NCBI GenBank assembly: GCA_023014335.1
Contig: JAECYW010000002.1
Coordinates: 2,790,001 to 2,854,000 of the forward strand
DNA length: 64,000 bases
Source of the DNA: Galerina marginata
Lineage: Eukaryota > Basidiomycota > Agaricomycetes > Agaricales > Galerinaceae
Direction of reading: 5' to 3'
Shown: positions 22,238-33,579 of the stretch, piece by piece
How the letters are laid out: the number at the start of each line of letters is the position of its first letter
Position numbering within the stretch: position 1 is the first letter of the stretch
The notes under the pieces: generated by a model
Seen by the model: the letters and a program-made list of their open reading frames with translations, nothing else
Told to the model about the DNA's origin: nothing
Database searches by the model: none
Position numbers and translations under genes: made by a program

Positions 22238-24144
22238 TCAGGCGAGTGCAGCCCCGTTTGCATCCTCGGGATTTCCCAACAGTTTCGCCGCCACGCTAGG
22301 GAATGGGGGCTTCTTTCGCGGCGACATGTTGGCGGCATTGAGCATGCAGATGGAGTATTCCCCAGGGTATACGTAGACGATCAGTGGGTCGTGGATTGGG
22401 GATTGGAAAAGACTCAGATTGGGAGCGATGTATTGTGTTGGTTTAGGCGGGAAAGGCATGGATGGATAATAATTTAAAAGATGCTGTGGAGGGGAATTTT
22501 AGTTTAGTTTCTCACTTCTTTAGAGGGCGAGTCAGATGCTCACAACTCTCTTGGTAGTCCTACTGGAAAATTAGCCATTTTATCACCGCTTAGTAGATTA
22601 TCGTGACCCACCGACGAGCAACCTCGCAGACCGCGAAGAGAGTCCGGATTATCCTCGTAGCCTGTCGGGAAAAATCGATCGACGCTGAGCCAGCGCCATA
22701 TTATCAACTTCTCCGGCTTCGAGATACGTTTCCTTGTCCTTTTTACTATCAGGCGAGACTCGCATGAATTGCAGGCGCACTATGCGTCAAAAGAAGATCG
22801 TGTTGTAACCTTATGTGCCTCGTCAATAGCAGGTTCTAGAGAAATTCGCTCGCCATGACACGCACCATGCAACGGAGAGAACTCGGGATTTATGCAACAT
22901 TCCACTGCTAAACAGCGATTTGTCTTCACGCTTGATTTGTTGCATAGATGTTGGTCTCACAGGCCAGATCTTAACCGTCCTGTCCATCTACACCAGTAAC
23001 ACGACGATTAGCCGGCAGGTAGAGGATAGCAAAACCAAGGGCGTACCCCACATGTCGCTATGATTGGATGTTCCGGGTGGAACGCCTGCATCACAAAAAC
23101 GCGCATTAGATTCAGATCAGATAAGCCGAGAAAATGAGTAGTTGTACAGCTCCTAAAACTGCAGCCTGGTGTCCTGCCGATCGGCCACCCATTAATACCA
23201 CAATACATCTTCCACGACCAGCGTCCTTCGGGCTCCGATGCAGGCAGGCGCAAACCATGAGCGGCGCCTGCTAAACTAGGGTGTTTCCCTGGCGGCCAGT
23301 GAGGATTCGGCACCGACCCAGCTTTACTCTTCTTTGTCTTCACCGGTTCCTCGTCGTCGCCAGTGAGACTAGCAGATAGCAGTAAATCATAGATACGGGT
23401 CGTAAAATCGCGAGATGTGGTACAAAAAAGGTTTGGCTGGGTTGGGTGAACAGATATAGATGTTATGGCCTAGAATTCCGACCGCGTTTAGGCAAAAGAA
23501 TGGAAGATAAGGCTGTAGAAACTTACTCCTCCATGACCACGCAAATATCCAGAGAGACCCATAACAATGTTGTAGATAAAAACAAGACTTCCACGAGAGA
23601 AGATCACAAGTGGCTGAAGGGAGTCGTGTGTCATTCCCCATGCGACACACGTCCTATCGGCGCTGATTAATTTCTGACTATCCTGTTCGAAAGTAAAATA
23701 TTTATGAATTCATGTAGAAATGCCGAACTAAAAACATACTTGCAACAGCTTTATAACCAGTGGAGCTCTTTTTTGATTTGTGAAGAAAATATAAAGAGTG
23801 TGTTCGGATCCAACAGCTACAGTATCCCAGTACTCGGAGATAACATCTTTCCATTGTTCAAGATTTTCTGTCGTCGCAAGGTTCCCTTTCCACAGTTCAC
23901 TTAAAGAATCAAGCGTCCCAGGGGAACATCGCCACGGTTTGAAACGAAGGTGCTTTGTCGTCATCGAGCTAAGAATTGAATACTACATTCAACGGCGATC
24001 GTGGCTGAGAAGACGAAGACCGACAGTTATTTTTCGGACAAGTTGAAACGGTGGAGGTGTACTTGTTTCAGCCTTATACCAGGGCTGGTACTCTTCTTCT
24101 CCCTGATATGCGTCAGGATCTTCAAAATCACGGTCCTCCAACAT
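22238..24144 (-). CDS. EED: EED/ESC-like Polycomb (PRC2) WD40 protein
   Basis: WD40 beta-propeller subunit of Polycomb repressive complex 2, which binds H3K27me3 and stimulates the EZH2 methyltransferase in the nucleus. Supporting pieces in order: CVAWGMTHDSLQPLVIFSRG, YNIVMGLSGYLRGHGG, AITSISVHPTQPNLFCTTSR, TRIYDLLLSASL, NPHWPPGKHPSLAGAAHGL, CIVVLMGGRSAGHQAAVLGA, AFHPEHPIIATCG then MDRTVKIW, HKSRVLSVAWLQHDLLLTHS, IIWRWLSVDRFFPTGYED, SSDYQESSSFKLLS and FQSPIHDPLIVYVYPG. Splice sites are good, but four single surplus bases (23223, 22766, 22705, 22460) break the frame. The first exon (from 24144) and its junction are uncertain. Either the sequence carries errors or this is a recent pseudogene. 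Confidence 0.8.
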
Positions 24145-24327
24145 AGCAAAGCTTATAACGCGTCGGAGCAGAGTAATGCAGTGTACAAATTAGCACTAGA
24201 TGAGTCCTGAGCAAGAGCAAGCGAGGCAGACGCATCTCACGCGTCTGTTTATTTCCCAAAAAAGGCAGTCGATCACTGACCCGTAACTCGTTGGCCAATC
24301 CGCTCACCGCCGTTCGAAAAAGCCACC

Positions 24328-24907
24328 ATGTCAGAGCCTGACGCTACAGTCCCAGTATTCGAAGCCAAGTCCCCATTACAGGAAGCAGCGCGCATTGGAT
24401 TGCAGGGAGGAGTTGTCGGTCTAGTCCTCAGCTCGATACAAAATGCACTGGGGACTCACTCTTATGGTGCGATGGGTGTCCTGACGAGAACTGGGGGTAC
24501 AATAGGGTTCTTCGGTGTGTCCTAGACCCCATATCTTCAATGCAAACTTACAAACCAATATATTTCTGCTCTTCTATGTGTACAGCTGCTATGGGAGCAA
24601 CTTTTAAGTTCACAGAGACGTTCGTCGCGAATGAGCGGCAGAAGAGCGACGCACTAAACGGTGCTGCTGGTGGCTGCGCCGCTGGTTTTTTGGCTGGTGT
24701 GAGAGGTAAGCATTAGAAGCCAGCCTGCAGGCTTATGGAGCTCATTTCTGTCCATTAGCACGCTCTATACCAATGGCGCTTGGTGGTTGTATTCTGTTAG
24801 GCGGAGCGATCGCTACATTCGACTACTCTGGCCAACTAGGTGGTGATTCGACAACGAAGGAGGAGAAACGGAAAAAGTTCTTAAAACACCACCAAAACCC
24901 CTCATAG
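24328..24907 (+). CDS. NDUFA11-like complex I subunit (Tim17/22/23 fold)
   Basis: Small mitochondrial inner-membrane protein of the Tim17/Tim22/Tim23 superfamily, best matching the complex I accessory subunit NDUFA11 (21-kDa NUJM class in fungi). Three exons join in phase. Key stretches are ARIGLQGGVVGLVLSSIQNA, GVLTRTGGTIGFF, AMGATFKFTETFVANERQKS, LNGAAGGCAAGFLAGVRARS and IPMALGGCILLGGAIATFDY. Glycine-rich alternating membrane helices (GGVVG, GGCAAG, GGCILLGG) are typical. It ends KHHQNPS-stop at 24907. A Kozak-like GCCACCATG precedes the start. A Tim22-type translocase subunit is the alternative, but the NER-QKSD-LNGAAGG block favours complex I. Confidence 0.75.
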
Positions 24908-25191
24908 AGTCAGCATCCGAGTGATGAACGCACTTTGGAAATTCAAATCTTTCGTAATAGACGTGATTAATCCAACATAGAATTCGACGAGGATTCATGG
25001 CATTATCCAACGAAGGACAGCGATGGTTAAAAAGCCCACGAAGACCCACTCTTGGGGTCTAATCATTAACATAATAATTGACTGGATAATGTATTCAAAC
25101 GCAAAGGTGATCTGGAAAGGCAGTATACAAGGTATGGAACAGCCGGAGACATTTCCAGATGGGAACCGGGAAGCCTTTCATGGGTTTGTTG

Positions 25192-27783
25192 TCAATTCAG
25201 TGTAACGAGCGACAACCTCTGGGTGGTGTGCATCATAGAAGTCGTCCCAGGAGGGCGCTGTGCGACAGGTGTGCTGTAAATAAACACCATATCAGCATGA
25301 TCATAAAGGTGCAAGAGAGGTTTCCATGCCTGAGCAACCAAGCTTGCCCAATGCTCTTCTTCTGAGGCGTTGTTGCCGAGAGCTCCAGCATAGAACTGTG
25401 CCATGGTTTCAATGTCCTTGGCAAGCGGGTCTTCCTCATCAGGTTCTGTGGTATTGGACACTGTTGACCTATTGAGGACCTCTGCTGAGGGCGGGGGTGA
25501 ATTGAATTCCATAATAGATTGTTCTTCCACATCAAGATGGGGTGCAGCGGATGGTACCGGGGAAGAGCTGAGTTCTATTACGATCGAATCTTCTGCGTCA
25601 ACCTTCGGCATAGCTGACTGGGAAGATGGGCCAGGTTGTCTCAAGGCCTTTCGGTAGGCAATGCTGGAACGTTTGCGCCATTGATCGATTTTTCCTTCGG
25701 ATATTGTAGTCAAGTGAGATCTCCATGAAGCAACGGAATGGTGTGGCAACTTCAAATCCAAGTCAGTTGTATGCACACACACAGGAAGAAAACTATGACC
25801 AACATATTTATGGATTTTAGACCCCAAAGCCGAATGAGAGATAGTATGGTCACGGTCCAAAAGGATTTCAGCAGTAGTCCAATGCGAACTTATCCTCAGC
25901 AGACTGAAAACCTATAGTTGTTGCCCCATGGCTGACGTGTATGTTCACCAGGAGGGGTGGGTGTCCTCCGGCCAACGAGAGTTGTCTCGTCAAGAGAATG
26001 GTTTTTCTTAAGAGTAGGACTGCCTTCGGTTTTGGTTTTGGATATTATTTTTCGTGCTGCCTTGGTCTCTGCTTCCTTGTCCTAGCTTGCTTTGTCTTCT
26101 CCTATCGGCCTCTCGAGCATTCCTTGCTACTCGCTTCCTTTCGGCATCGTCATCAGAGCTAAGTTGTTCGACTTTTGTCGGAGATTGCTTGCTATTCGAT
26201 TTTATAAGAGAGCCGAACTCATAATCCGCCTCATCCAAAAGACAACGTTCATTTACGCAGTCAAAGATGAACCTTGTTGGTACAGCAGGTTTCCCTGCCG
26301 ATCGAGCCGATTCCAGCAAAGCCTTAAAGGGCTTCTGGTTCTTGTTGGCAGAATACAGGACCATATAGTCAGCATTTACTGCATCTTTTTCAATTCTGCC
26401 TCCGTTTTTCTGTGATGGATGTTGAGCCAACGCTACCGGACGTAAAAAGAAAGCATATTATCGTTACCTTAATGGCATCAACCACGTTAAAGCGATTCTT
26501 TAGATCGATCTGAACAAAGAATGAAAACTCTCTGCCTGATTTGGTCGTAAAAACCTTCTTTTGAGAAGAGTTTCCAATGGGTTCAGTCTTCTGGCTGGAC
26601 CCCGCAGTACCTCGAAAAGGTGAGGGTGATATCTTGCGGCGTTTCGACGACGAAATAGCTCTCCTTTTACCCTTCTTGTCCTTGGAACTACGAGGAGGAA
26701 GAGAATCGGACAATATGCTCAATGATCGACCGCGGTTTGAAGAGGGATGTGGACCTAGAACGCTTTTTCTTGGAGTTTCCTTCTGACGACGTCGAAGGTA
26801 TACGAGGAAATGGTAGGGCTTGTTCCTGGACCGGAGATGGCTGGTCGAGCGGATTGTACAAAGCAGATGGCATATGAGATCCGATTTTCGAATTAAGCGC
26901 ATCTTGGAAAGCCGTCTTGAATGCTTCATTATTCGATTGAGCCATGAAATGAGCCATTGCCATCATTTGCATTTGACCAGGGTCCATCATCATCATTTGA
27001 GGAGTCATCATAGGGTTATACATAGCTGGCATTTGCATCGTGTACTGCGATGCAAAAGGTTGCATGAGCGAAGACGGTGCAGGATAGGGCTGCGTAGACT
27101 GCGGTATTGCATCTGTGGGTGTGATTGGCATAGTATCTGTCGAGGACGTAGAAGGCGGTGGCGGCGGTAGGGCTTTTTCTTTTGGGGTTTGAGACTGACT
27201 TGAAGATGACGCATATATCCCAGAGTCAGGCAATAAAGAGCGCGATCTATGGAACTCAACCGGTGTATTTCGAGGTGTAGGCAACGGACTTCTTATAATT
27301 TGTTGCTGAGAACAGGCACTCGAGACATCAACAATAAAATGGACTGACTTTGGTCCTGCGTCGCCTTCGTGCTGCAAACGACAAGCAGCCCAATGGTCAT
27401 CCTCAAGGAGAGCTCGTCCGGCGTCCACACATATCTTAGGCCAGGAGCAGTCGAGAATAACCTTGCCTTCAACACTGCCCCAGTCGCGAACGAAGGACAT
27501 TCCGGCATCTGTGGCGGGCATTACCAGAATAATCTGGGCGTCCAGAGGATCGCTAGTCAATTTCGCCCCATAGTCCTTCCATAATTATCAGCTGCGTAAT
27601 ACGAAGAAACCATGGGACGCAGATACGAACCTTCAACCGTCTCACAATCTTCGGTCGGTGCTCAACAGACGATGCTTCAATAAATACTATCAAGGGAGAA
27701 CCATCTTTCCCAAGGAAGATGGGGGTCTGCGATGTTTGCGATGGTGTCTGCGATGACGAAGATGGCGCAAGGGGGTCATCCAT
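25192..27783 (-). CDS. BRCT/Myb protein, Rap1 (telomere-binding)-like
   Basis: Predicted nuclear protein with an N-terminal BRCT domain (LIVFIEASSVEHRPKIVRRL, KDYGAKLTSDPLDAQIILV, DWGSVEGKVILDCSWPKICV). A Pro/Met/Gln-rich linker follows, including a PQMMMMDPGQMQMMAMAHFM run. A second BRCT-like region comes next (FFVQIDLKNRFNVVDAIK, NGGRIEKDAVNADYMVLYS, VPTRFIFDCVNERCLLDEA). A basic segment leads to a small Myb/Rap1-type domain: SAEDKFALDY, TAEILLDRDHTISHSALGSK, LPHHSVASWRSHL. BRCT plus Rap1-Myb is the Rap1/TERF2IP arrangement, so a telomere-associated role is inferred. Three frame breaks, each one surplus base, occur near 26740, at 26022 and at 25876. A 37-nt intron joins the linker to the Myb part. 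The C-terminal 180 residues are acidic/serine-rich. Confidence 0.6.
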
Positions 27784-28156
27784 AGCAGCGTTGTTGAGAA
27801 AGTACCGTGTTAAAGTAGTGGCTGCCAACACGCTGAGTGTACAACGTAAATGACCAAAAACGGTCAGTGGTCGCGTTCTGTCACTGTCACTCACTCCATG
27901 CCACCATCGCGTTGTGCTGGACAATAACATATCAAAGAGTACAATTAACATTATTCCATTGAGGGCCCAGGCAGAAGCTTCAAGCTTGGGCACAATGAGG
28001 TTCATTGCGAAATTCACTAAAGCTAAACACTCCATAAAATTCGTTTTCCAATCGAAATGCATCGGGTTCATATAGAATAGCATACGTGCATCAAGGATGG
28101 CATATAGAGTAGAGAAAACAATGATGTCAACGCATATGATACAAAGGGATGGCGGT
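27784..28156. other. Intergenic, Rap1-like promoter and RPS16 3' region
   Basis: A 373-bp stretch. An open frame continues upstream of the chosen Rap1-like start to an ATG at 28083, with hydrophobic content (for example LNGIMLIVLFDMLLSS), but nothing there looks like part of a BRCT protein. I treat it as non-coding. Confidence 0.4.
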
Positions 28157-28708
28157 TTAACGGTAACTGAATTAGGATACGAAGGTTAGCTTGCTTTCGA
28201 TGAAGGGCAGTAAGGTGTAGTATACCTCTTCTGTCTGCGGGCACGAGCACCATGACCACCAAACTTCTTGGGCTCCATCCGTCTGGGATCGGCGATCAAC
28301 AGTGTTCGGTCGTAGGCCACCAACTTCTTTTTCAATTCCATCGCGCTGTAGGCGTCGATGTATTTCGCGTAGTAGGCAACTAAGGCCTTGGCGATCGCCT
28401 GTCGGATGGCATAAACTTGCGAAGTGTGTCCTCCACCTTTCACTCGCACACGGATGTCGAGGGGCGCAAAAGAATCTTCCCCAGCGACGAGGACAGGCTC
28501 GTAAACCTTGAGGCGGAGAATTTCAGGTTGGACGAGGTTAATGGGGGATCCATTGACACGGATAAGGCCACGGCCTTCCCGTGCGTGAGCAACTGCTGTC
28601 GCAGTCTAGATAACCAGGAAGTTTTCAGTCAAGCTCCTACTACTTCAAGTATGGTCGACGTACTTTCTTTTTGCCGAACGTCTGCACGGCCTTGACTGAT
28701 GATGCCAT
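28157..28708 (-). CDS. RPS16: 40S ribosomal protein S16 (uS9)
   Basis: Cytosolic small-subunit ribosomal protein uS9, whose C-terminal tail reaches the P-site tRNA. Exon 1 is [15 protein letters not shown]. After an intron, exon 2 reads [75 protein letters not shown], then [19 protein letters not shown] and HGARARRQK. The last exon supplies Ser-Tyr-Arg-stop (28157-28159), the invariant ending. Length and sequence are standard and no correction is needed. Divergent from the uL4m gene over about 280 bp, so cytosolic and mitochondrial ribosomal protein genes share a promoter region. Confidence 0.96.
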
Positions 28709-28988
28709 TTTGAAGGTAAATCCCGGCTTTGGCGGCGGGTCAAAGTTATCTGATAGAATGGAAGAATGAGATTCAGGCAAGGAGGCCGACGAACAGCGAC
28801 GAACCTTGTTCTTGAAGTCGTCGAGGCCAGCGCCGGTAATATTGGGACAAAAAAGGGTGTTGTGGCTTGGATCACCTAGCCAGTTCCAACCGGAACTTTC
28901 CGGTGATCCGCTGATTAAGCACCGTTCTTCCGAACTCCCACCCTTGCAACGCCGCCAGCGCTTGTCGACATTTCTTACTTGGTTCATT

Positions 28989-29922
28989 ATGTTAGGAAGG
29001 GCTGTATCTCGCGTATGTTGCGCGCAAATATTCTCCATTTAATGAATATTTATTATATTTTCAGATTTCTCGAACCTCGGCTCGTACCAGCCGCCTTCCC
29101 ACTCGCGCCACGAAACCGCTGGTAAATGTCAAAGAAGCGACCAGTCGCGCAACAAGAAGGTTCGTCGCATATATTCTCAGGATGAAAGACGTAGCCTTAG
29201 TTGGAATATTGAGCCAAACCTATTCTTGAGCCTGTCTATCTATCCCTTACGCCCTCCCTAAAAACTGGTCGTTGGGACCCTCCATGCCGGAGAACAGCGT
29301 GGCAGTTCTCGAGCCAACGGTATTCCGACATCCTATGAGACGGGATATCCTCCACCTATGTGTCGTTCATCATCTAGACTCCCTTCGTCAAGGCTCGGCA
29401 AATACGAAAACGCGTGGTGAAGTTCGTGGGTCTGGTGCCAAAATTCGCCGACAGAAAGGGACCGGCAAAGCTCGTTTGGGCGACGCTCAGAGTCCTATGC
29501 TTCGAGGAGGCGGTGTTGCTTTCGGGCCTAAACCACGCGATTTCAGCACAAAGCTCCCAAGAAAAGTGATTGAGATGGGCATGCGAGTTGCTCTGAGCTC
29601 GAAGCTTCGGGAAGAGAGGCTAGGGGTCATGATGCGACTATATTGGCCAAATGGTAAAACAAAATTCCTGGCGCGGAAGATTGACCAACTTGGCCTACGC
29701 AAGACTTTATTTGTTAGCGGAGAACCAAAGATTCATGAAGGCCTTTTACGAGCTATCAGGAACATTCCACTAGTGAAGTTAATTTCTACAGAAGAAGTCA
29801 ACATCTACGAGATCCTGAAGTGGGATAGGGTTGTCCTGGACTTGAAAGCAGTTGAGCACTTTGAACAGAAACTGAAGAAGGAGATCCCTACCGGTTCCTT
29901 TGCCTCTTCTGTTGCCATCTGA
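28989..29922 (+). CDS. Mitochondrial ribosomal protein uL4m
   Basis: Mitochondrial large-subunit protein uL4m (yeast Yml6 family). Start MLGRAVSR, then an intron, then basic RISRTSARTSRLPTRATKP and VNVKEATSRATRR, a clear mitochondrial targeting leader. The body includes VFRHPMRRDILHLCVVHH, TKTRGEVRGSGAKIRRQKG, TGKARLGDAQSPMLRGGG and FGPKPRDFSTKLPRKVIEM: the uL4 RNA-binding loop and globular core. It ends with KKEIPTGSFASSVAI-stop at 29922. The second exon boundary near 29170-29240 was placed by frame rather than by a unique signal. Confidence 0.92.
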
Positions 29923-30409
29923 AGCAACTGTACCTAATGCACCTCAGCTTGTTTAGTCCCATTGTCAATACCTTATACTTAGTACATCATCCTTCTTCTA
30001 TGAAACATTAGACCTAGTTCCCATTCCAAAACGCATTACTTATTGTCAATTTCGTCATTGAAAAGACCACTTACACTGTGATCATATTTAAATTCGTAGT
30101 AGTCCTTGAGTTCTTCGGGTTCCTCATTGACAACATCAAAGCATGGTTGGTCTTCTAAATGTCGCAATGTGACTACTGAAAGGGCCTTGTTCAAGTGGCG
30201 ATAATGATATGGAAAATCCATCACCTAAAACTTCTTGTAATTGAAGCCAATCAGGTGTAACTAGTTAACCAACTTGGCGACATGGTCTAAGCAGATTTGG
30301 ACTTTCTTCGTCGACAATTCCAACTGACCAACAGCCAATAAGGGACTGTAGAAAATACTAGAAATCATGTCACTCAAGCTGCTGATTCATTTCAGGCGCA
30401 CCTTATGAG
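29923..30409. other. Intergenic, convergent 3' regions with a small ORF
   Basis: About 490 bp between uL4m and the F-box-like gene. A 62-codon minus-strand ORF (30036-30224) is acidic and contains LEDQPCFDVVNEEPEELKD. It may be a detached piece of an F-box-family C terminus or chance. No splice link was convincing. Confidence 0.35.
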
Positions 30410-31917
30410 TTAGTCGGACGCGTTCTCATATTCGAATTCATCGTCATTATAGTCCTCGAAAATGTCGTCCTCTCGCAGGTATTCGACTTCATCGTGGTCG
30501 TGGTCGAAATCAAATTCATCGTACTCCTGAAACTCATCTTCGCCAAATTCCTCATCTGAGTTGATTGCCCATAATCCGTCTATTATGTGTTCGTGTTCGC
30601 CTTCGAAGATTTGGCTGTTCAAATGACCATCAAGGAAGCCTTTCTCGGTCGGTGACGACAGGATGATAAAGTTATTGCCTATCATGGCCTGTAATTCAAG
30701 CAAGGCGGGGACGCCTGTCATCGTCGAAGGCAATCGAAAAATGATAGGACAGCCCACTTTTGGGCATCGTCGACGGACAACGTCGGAGAAAACCTCTGCG
30801 TCAAGAGATCTCTCGGGGACCCGCGGTGAAGATAAGTCGAAAGTGACAGACTTGAGATTACTCAAGTTCAAGATGGAAGCCAAGGAGGGCTCTGCAGCTT
30901 TAGGGAAGTCGACAATTTCCAAGTTTGTAGTGGCCGGAAGAGAGGAGAGGTATGACACGTCGTGCTCCCAGAGGGAAACGCTGTGGATTCGGAGTCTCCG
31001 TAAACCTGGTAGATTCTTCCACTGGGAAATTATCGAAGTGTGATGTCTGGTAAGGGTATTCCACAGATAAGCCACCTCAAGGTATTCGAGATTTTTCATT
31101 GACAAGCAGGAAAGAAAACATCCACATTCGGCTGTATGGTTATTGCTGATGTTTATCGCCAATGAGCGAAGAGACGGGGCCTCGATCTGTCCCTGCAGTT
31201 CGTCGCTTTCTGAGCTATGGGGCGGGGTCTCGAAGTGGCGAATAATAAGCGTGCTTAATAGCGGAGAGTTGTTTATGAGAGTCTGGAACTCCTTCGCGCC
31301 TTGTATTTAAGCCATCAACCTCCAAAGTAACCAAATTTGGCACCGGCGGAAATCCCTCAAAGTTGAAACCCTCAAGTTTGAGAAATTGTAGAAACTTGGC
31401 GCCCTTCCACAAAGAAAAGTCGGTGAAGGTGGGAGAGGAAAACGAGGGAAAACTGCTGTAAGAGGAAACAGAAGAGATGTCGAGAGATTCCAGATTTATT
31501 GTGTCGTGATCTTTCCATTGCCGAAATATGGGGTACAGTTCCTCGCAATCCCAGACACGGATGGACAGACTGCGGAGTCGAGATGAATGGTTCGCGATAG
31601 CGTTTGATATCAGAGAAGCCAGTCCCAACTCCGTCCGGGACCAAGAGGGGATACAATCGACCTGAACGTCGATTAGTGCTGGTTGAGACCTTTCGAAGTA
31701 TTTGTCTATAAAGATCGAGGAGTGATGCTGTACGCAGATGGTGGTCCAAAGTAGAGGGGCTTGCAGAACCACATCTCCGCCAGCGACGGCAGACCATTAT
31801 CAGATTATATTGGGTTGGCGGTTGCCACCTATCCAAGTACGAGTTGTAAATAAGAAATATCTCGAGGAGGATGTCGTCTGGGAGGTAATGAATGTATGGT
31901 TTGCTGGCATAAGACAT
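30410..31917 (-). CDS. F-box / leucine-rich-repeat-like protein
   Basis: Typical mushroom F-box-like protein. The N terminus, YIHYLPDDILLEIFLIYN, with the later YNLIMVCRRWRDVVLQAP and LLWTTICV, is the F-box pattern that docks Skp1 in SCF ubiquitin ligases. Downstream are irregular leucine-rich segments (SRLRSLSIRVWDCEELYP, FLKLEGFNFEGFPPVPNLVT, LPGLRRLRIHSVSLWEHDVS, LASILNLSNLKSVTFDLSS). The tail is very acidic, with DFDHDHDEVEYL and DYNDDEFEYENASD. Two frame breaks each correspond to one extra base (near 31776 and at 31301). Members of this large, fast-evolving family are often pseudogenes in Agaricomycetes, so decay is a fair alternative here. Substrate unknown. A transposon sits 58 bp upstream of the start. 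Confidence 0.72.
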
Positions 31918-31974
31918 TGGTTCGGAGATTTGCTCAGGACTCGATTGCTTGGGCGAGCCAAAGGTAAAATCCTA

Positions 31975-32150
31975 CACCGGGGGCAATCACCACATCATGT
32001 AAGTTTCAAGTGCCGTTAAAGCACTTGACCTGTACATTGCCTGTACATGACAGTGCACACCCCACTGTATGTTTCGCTTACTTCCAAAATTTGCCTCGAG
32101 GCAGGGGCCGATGATTGCATCCGATTCTACAATACCGATAAGATAAGACA
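31975..32150 (+). repeat. Left terminal inverted repeat
   Basis: Matches the reverse complement of 33055-33230 with scattered substitutions and small indels. Shared landmarks are CACCGGGGGCAATCACC, TTTCAAGTGCCGTTAAAGCA, CTGTATGTTTCGCT, TTTGCCTCGAGG and, at the inner end, GATAAGATAA. Confidence 0.78.
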
Positions 32151-33054
32151 AGTCCTAAAATAACTCCACATCCAGTTGTCGCAAAATCAAGGCAAACTAT
32201 GATCACTGAGATTGCTCACAGAAAGGTAGGGTTTTTCCTAGTTGGCAGGCAATGGATCATCGGCCTTTTATTTTCATTAGCCTTCTACTATAAATTTAAT
32301 TAATTATCGAGCCTAGGCACAGTCGGTCAGAAAACATATGAGGCTAAGTTGACTGTAAACATGAAAATAAATCACTGAGGCATGTTTACAGCAGCCCGAA
32401 CCATCTAGTTGGCAGCGACTCAATCACAGCTCCCAATTGGTTGAGTAGGAGAGTCAGGAGCACGGCATAACGGGGTTGATTGGGTGCGGGAGCTGCCCAT
32501 AGGTCATTGAGTGTGGAATAGCGTTGCTGCAGTGGGATAAAATCTGTATCTAGCGCGCAGGTGGAGGTGAGGGTCGCAATTCACGATCACCAGTGCCGGC
32601 GCACCACAGTGATTAAATTAGGGGTGGCCGTGTCGCTTGCATGCTGAAAAATGGGCGGCGCGGTGAGGTAGGTGCCCTAGCAAAAGAAAGCCCCTAATAA
32701 CTGGAGCCAATCTACCATTGGTGCTCCGGGTCTAGTTACCCACACTGATAGAGCGGTGGATTTAAATTGGGCGTCACCGTCGTCTGGCAGGATTCAGTAC
32801 AAGTGGGTCACCGAGGCCAAGAATCGTAGCTAATGGTTGCTTACCCAAGGGGTTTCCTCGTCGTTTCGAGCATCCGACGCCGCCATTCCCCAATAATGGA
32901 CCACAGAATAGCAACATCGTTATTATGATAGACCATGCTTGACCACGATTTCAGTGTGGCAATGACGGGGGTGATTAAAGACAGTGTCGGTGACCATTTC
33001 CGGCTTCCGCAGTCAATATAACGCCCGGGCAAATGTCGGGCCGTATATCATTGG

Positions 33055-33230
33055 ATTCAGGTCGACACGGTTTATCTTATCTGTATTACAAACTCAATGA
33101 CATGACCTGCCCCCATCCTCGAGGCAAAATTTGGAAGCAGCGAAACATACAGGTAATGTGCATTGTCGTGTACAGGTCTAGTGCTTTAACGGCACTTGAA
33201 ATCTACATGATGCGGTGATTGCCCCCGGTG
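33055..33230 (-). repeat. Right terminal inverted repeat
   Basis: Inverted copy of 31975-32150. Read on the minus strand it has the same landmarks in the same order, ending internally at GATAAGATAA. Confidence 0.78.
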
Positions 33231-33579
33231 CTACAAGTTCATGTCAGATCTTGTGAGATGCGAGTTCGAAGAAGCCAGCAGGAAATTGTGCTGACTTTGT
33301 ATTTTTGACCATGTTCAATTATCGAGGGTACAATTTTCGACATAATATAACTGTGGTATGTTTGATCTGAGGTCTGGGGACTGGCTGATTGCATGCGATG
33401 GCAGTGGGAGAAAGTGAAGTTAGTGAACTGAATGTTGCTTTCTGCATATCACGGACACGTGACAAAGTCGCGTACGCGTTTTATTCTCGTGGGAAAGCTC
33501 TCCATGAACGTGCCCGGCTACCGAGTCATTCTCTTCTTGATCCATACTGACCAGCCAACCCAACAGCACCAACACCTTC
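33231..33579. other. RAD51 upstream region
   Basis: A 349-bp stretch between the transposon end and RAD51. It contains ACGCGTTT near 33475 (an MluI-box-like ACGCGT, known in fungi as a G1/S element) about 105 bp before the ATG. That would suit a replication/repair gene, but this is inference from one site. Confidence 0.4.

Larger units (their letters stand above)
31975..33230. mobile_element. Non-autonomous DNA transposon with long terminal inverted repeats
   Basis: A 1256-bp element begins CACCGGGGGCAATCACC and ends with the inverse complement. It is flanked by the 3-bp direct repeat CTA (31972-31974 and 33231-33233), a candidate target-site duplication. Roughly 170 bp at each end are imperfect inverted repeats. 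No transposase-sized ORF is present; the only open frames are about 60 codons. CAC-initial ends with 3-bp duplications resemble the EnSpm/CACTA class, but that assignment is tentative. It lies between the F-box-like gene promoter and RAD51. Confidence 0.78.

Noticed and set aside
28640..29038. 132-codon minus-strand ORF upstream of RPS16
   Set aside because: It is the 5' leader of RPS16 read in frame; only the last residues from 28708 are ribosomal protein.
32841..33032. Small ORF inside the transposon as a transposase remnant
   Set aside because: 63 codons with no DDE/D or DNA-binding motif; not distinguishable from chance.
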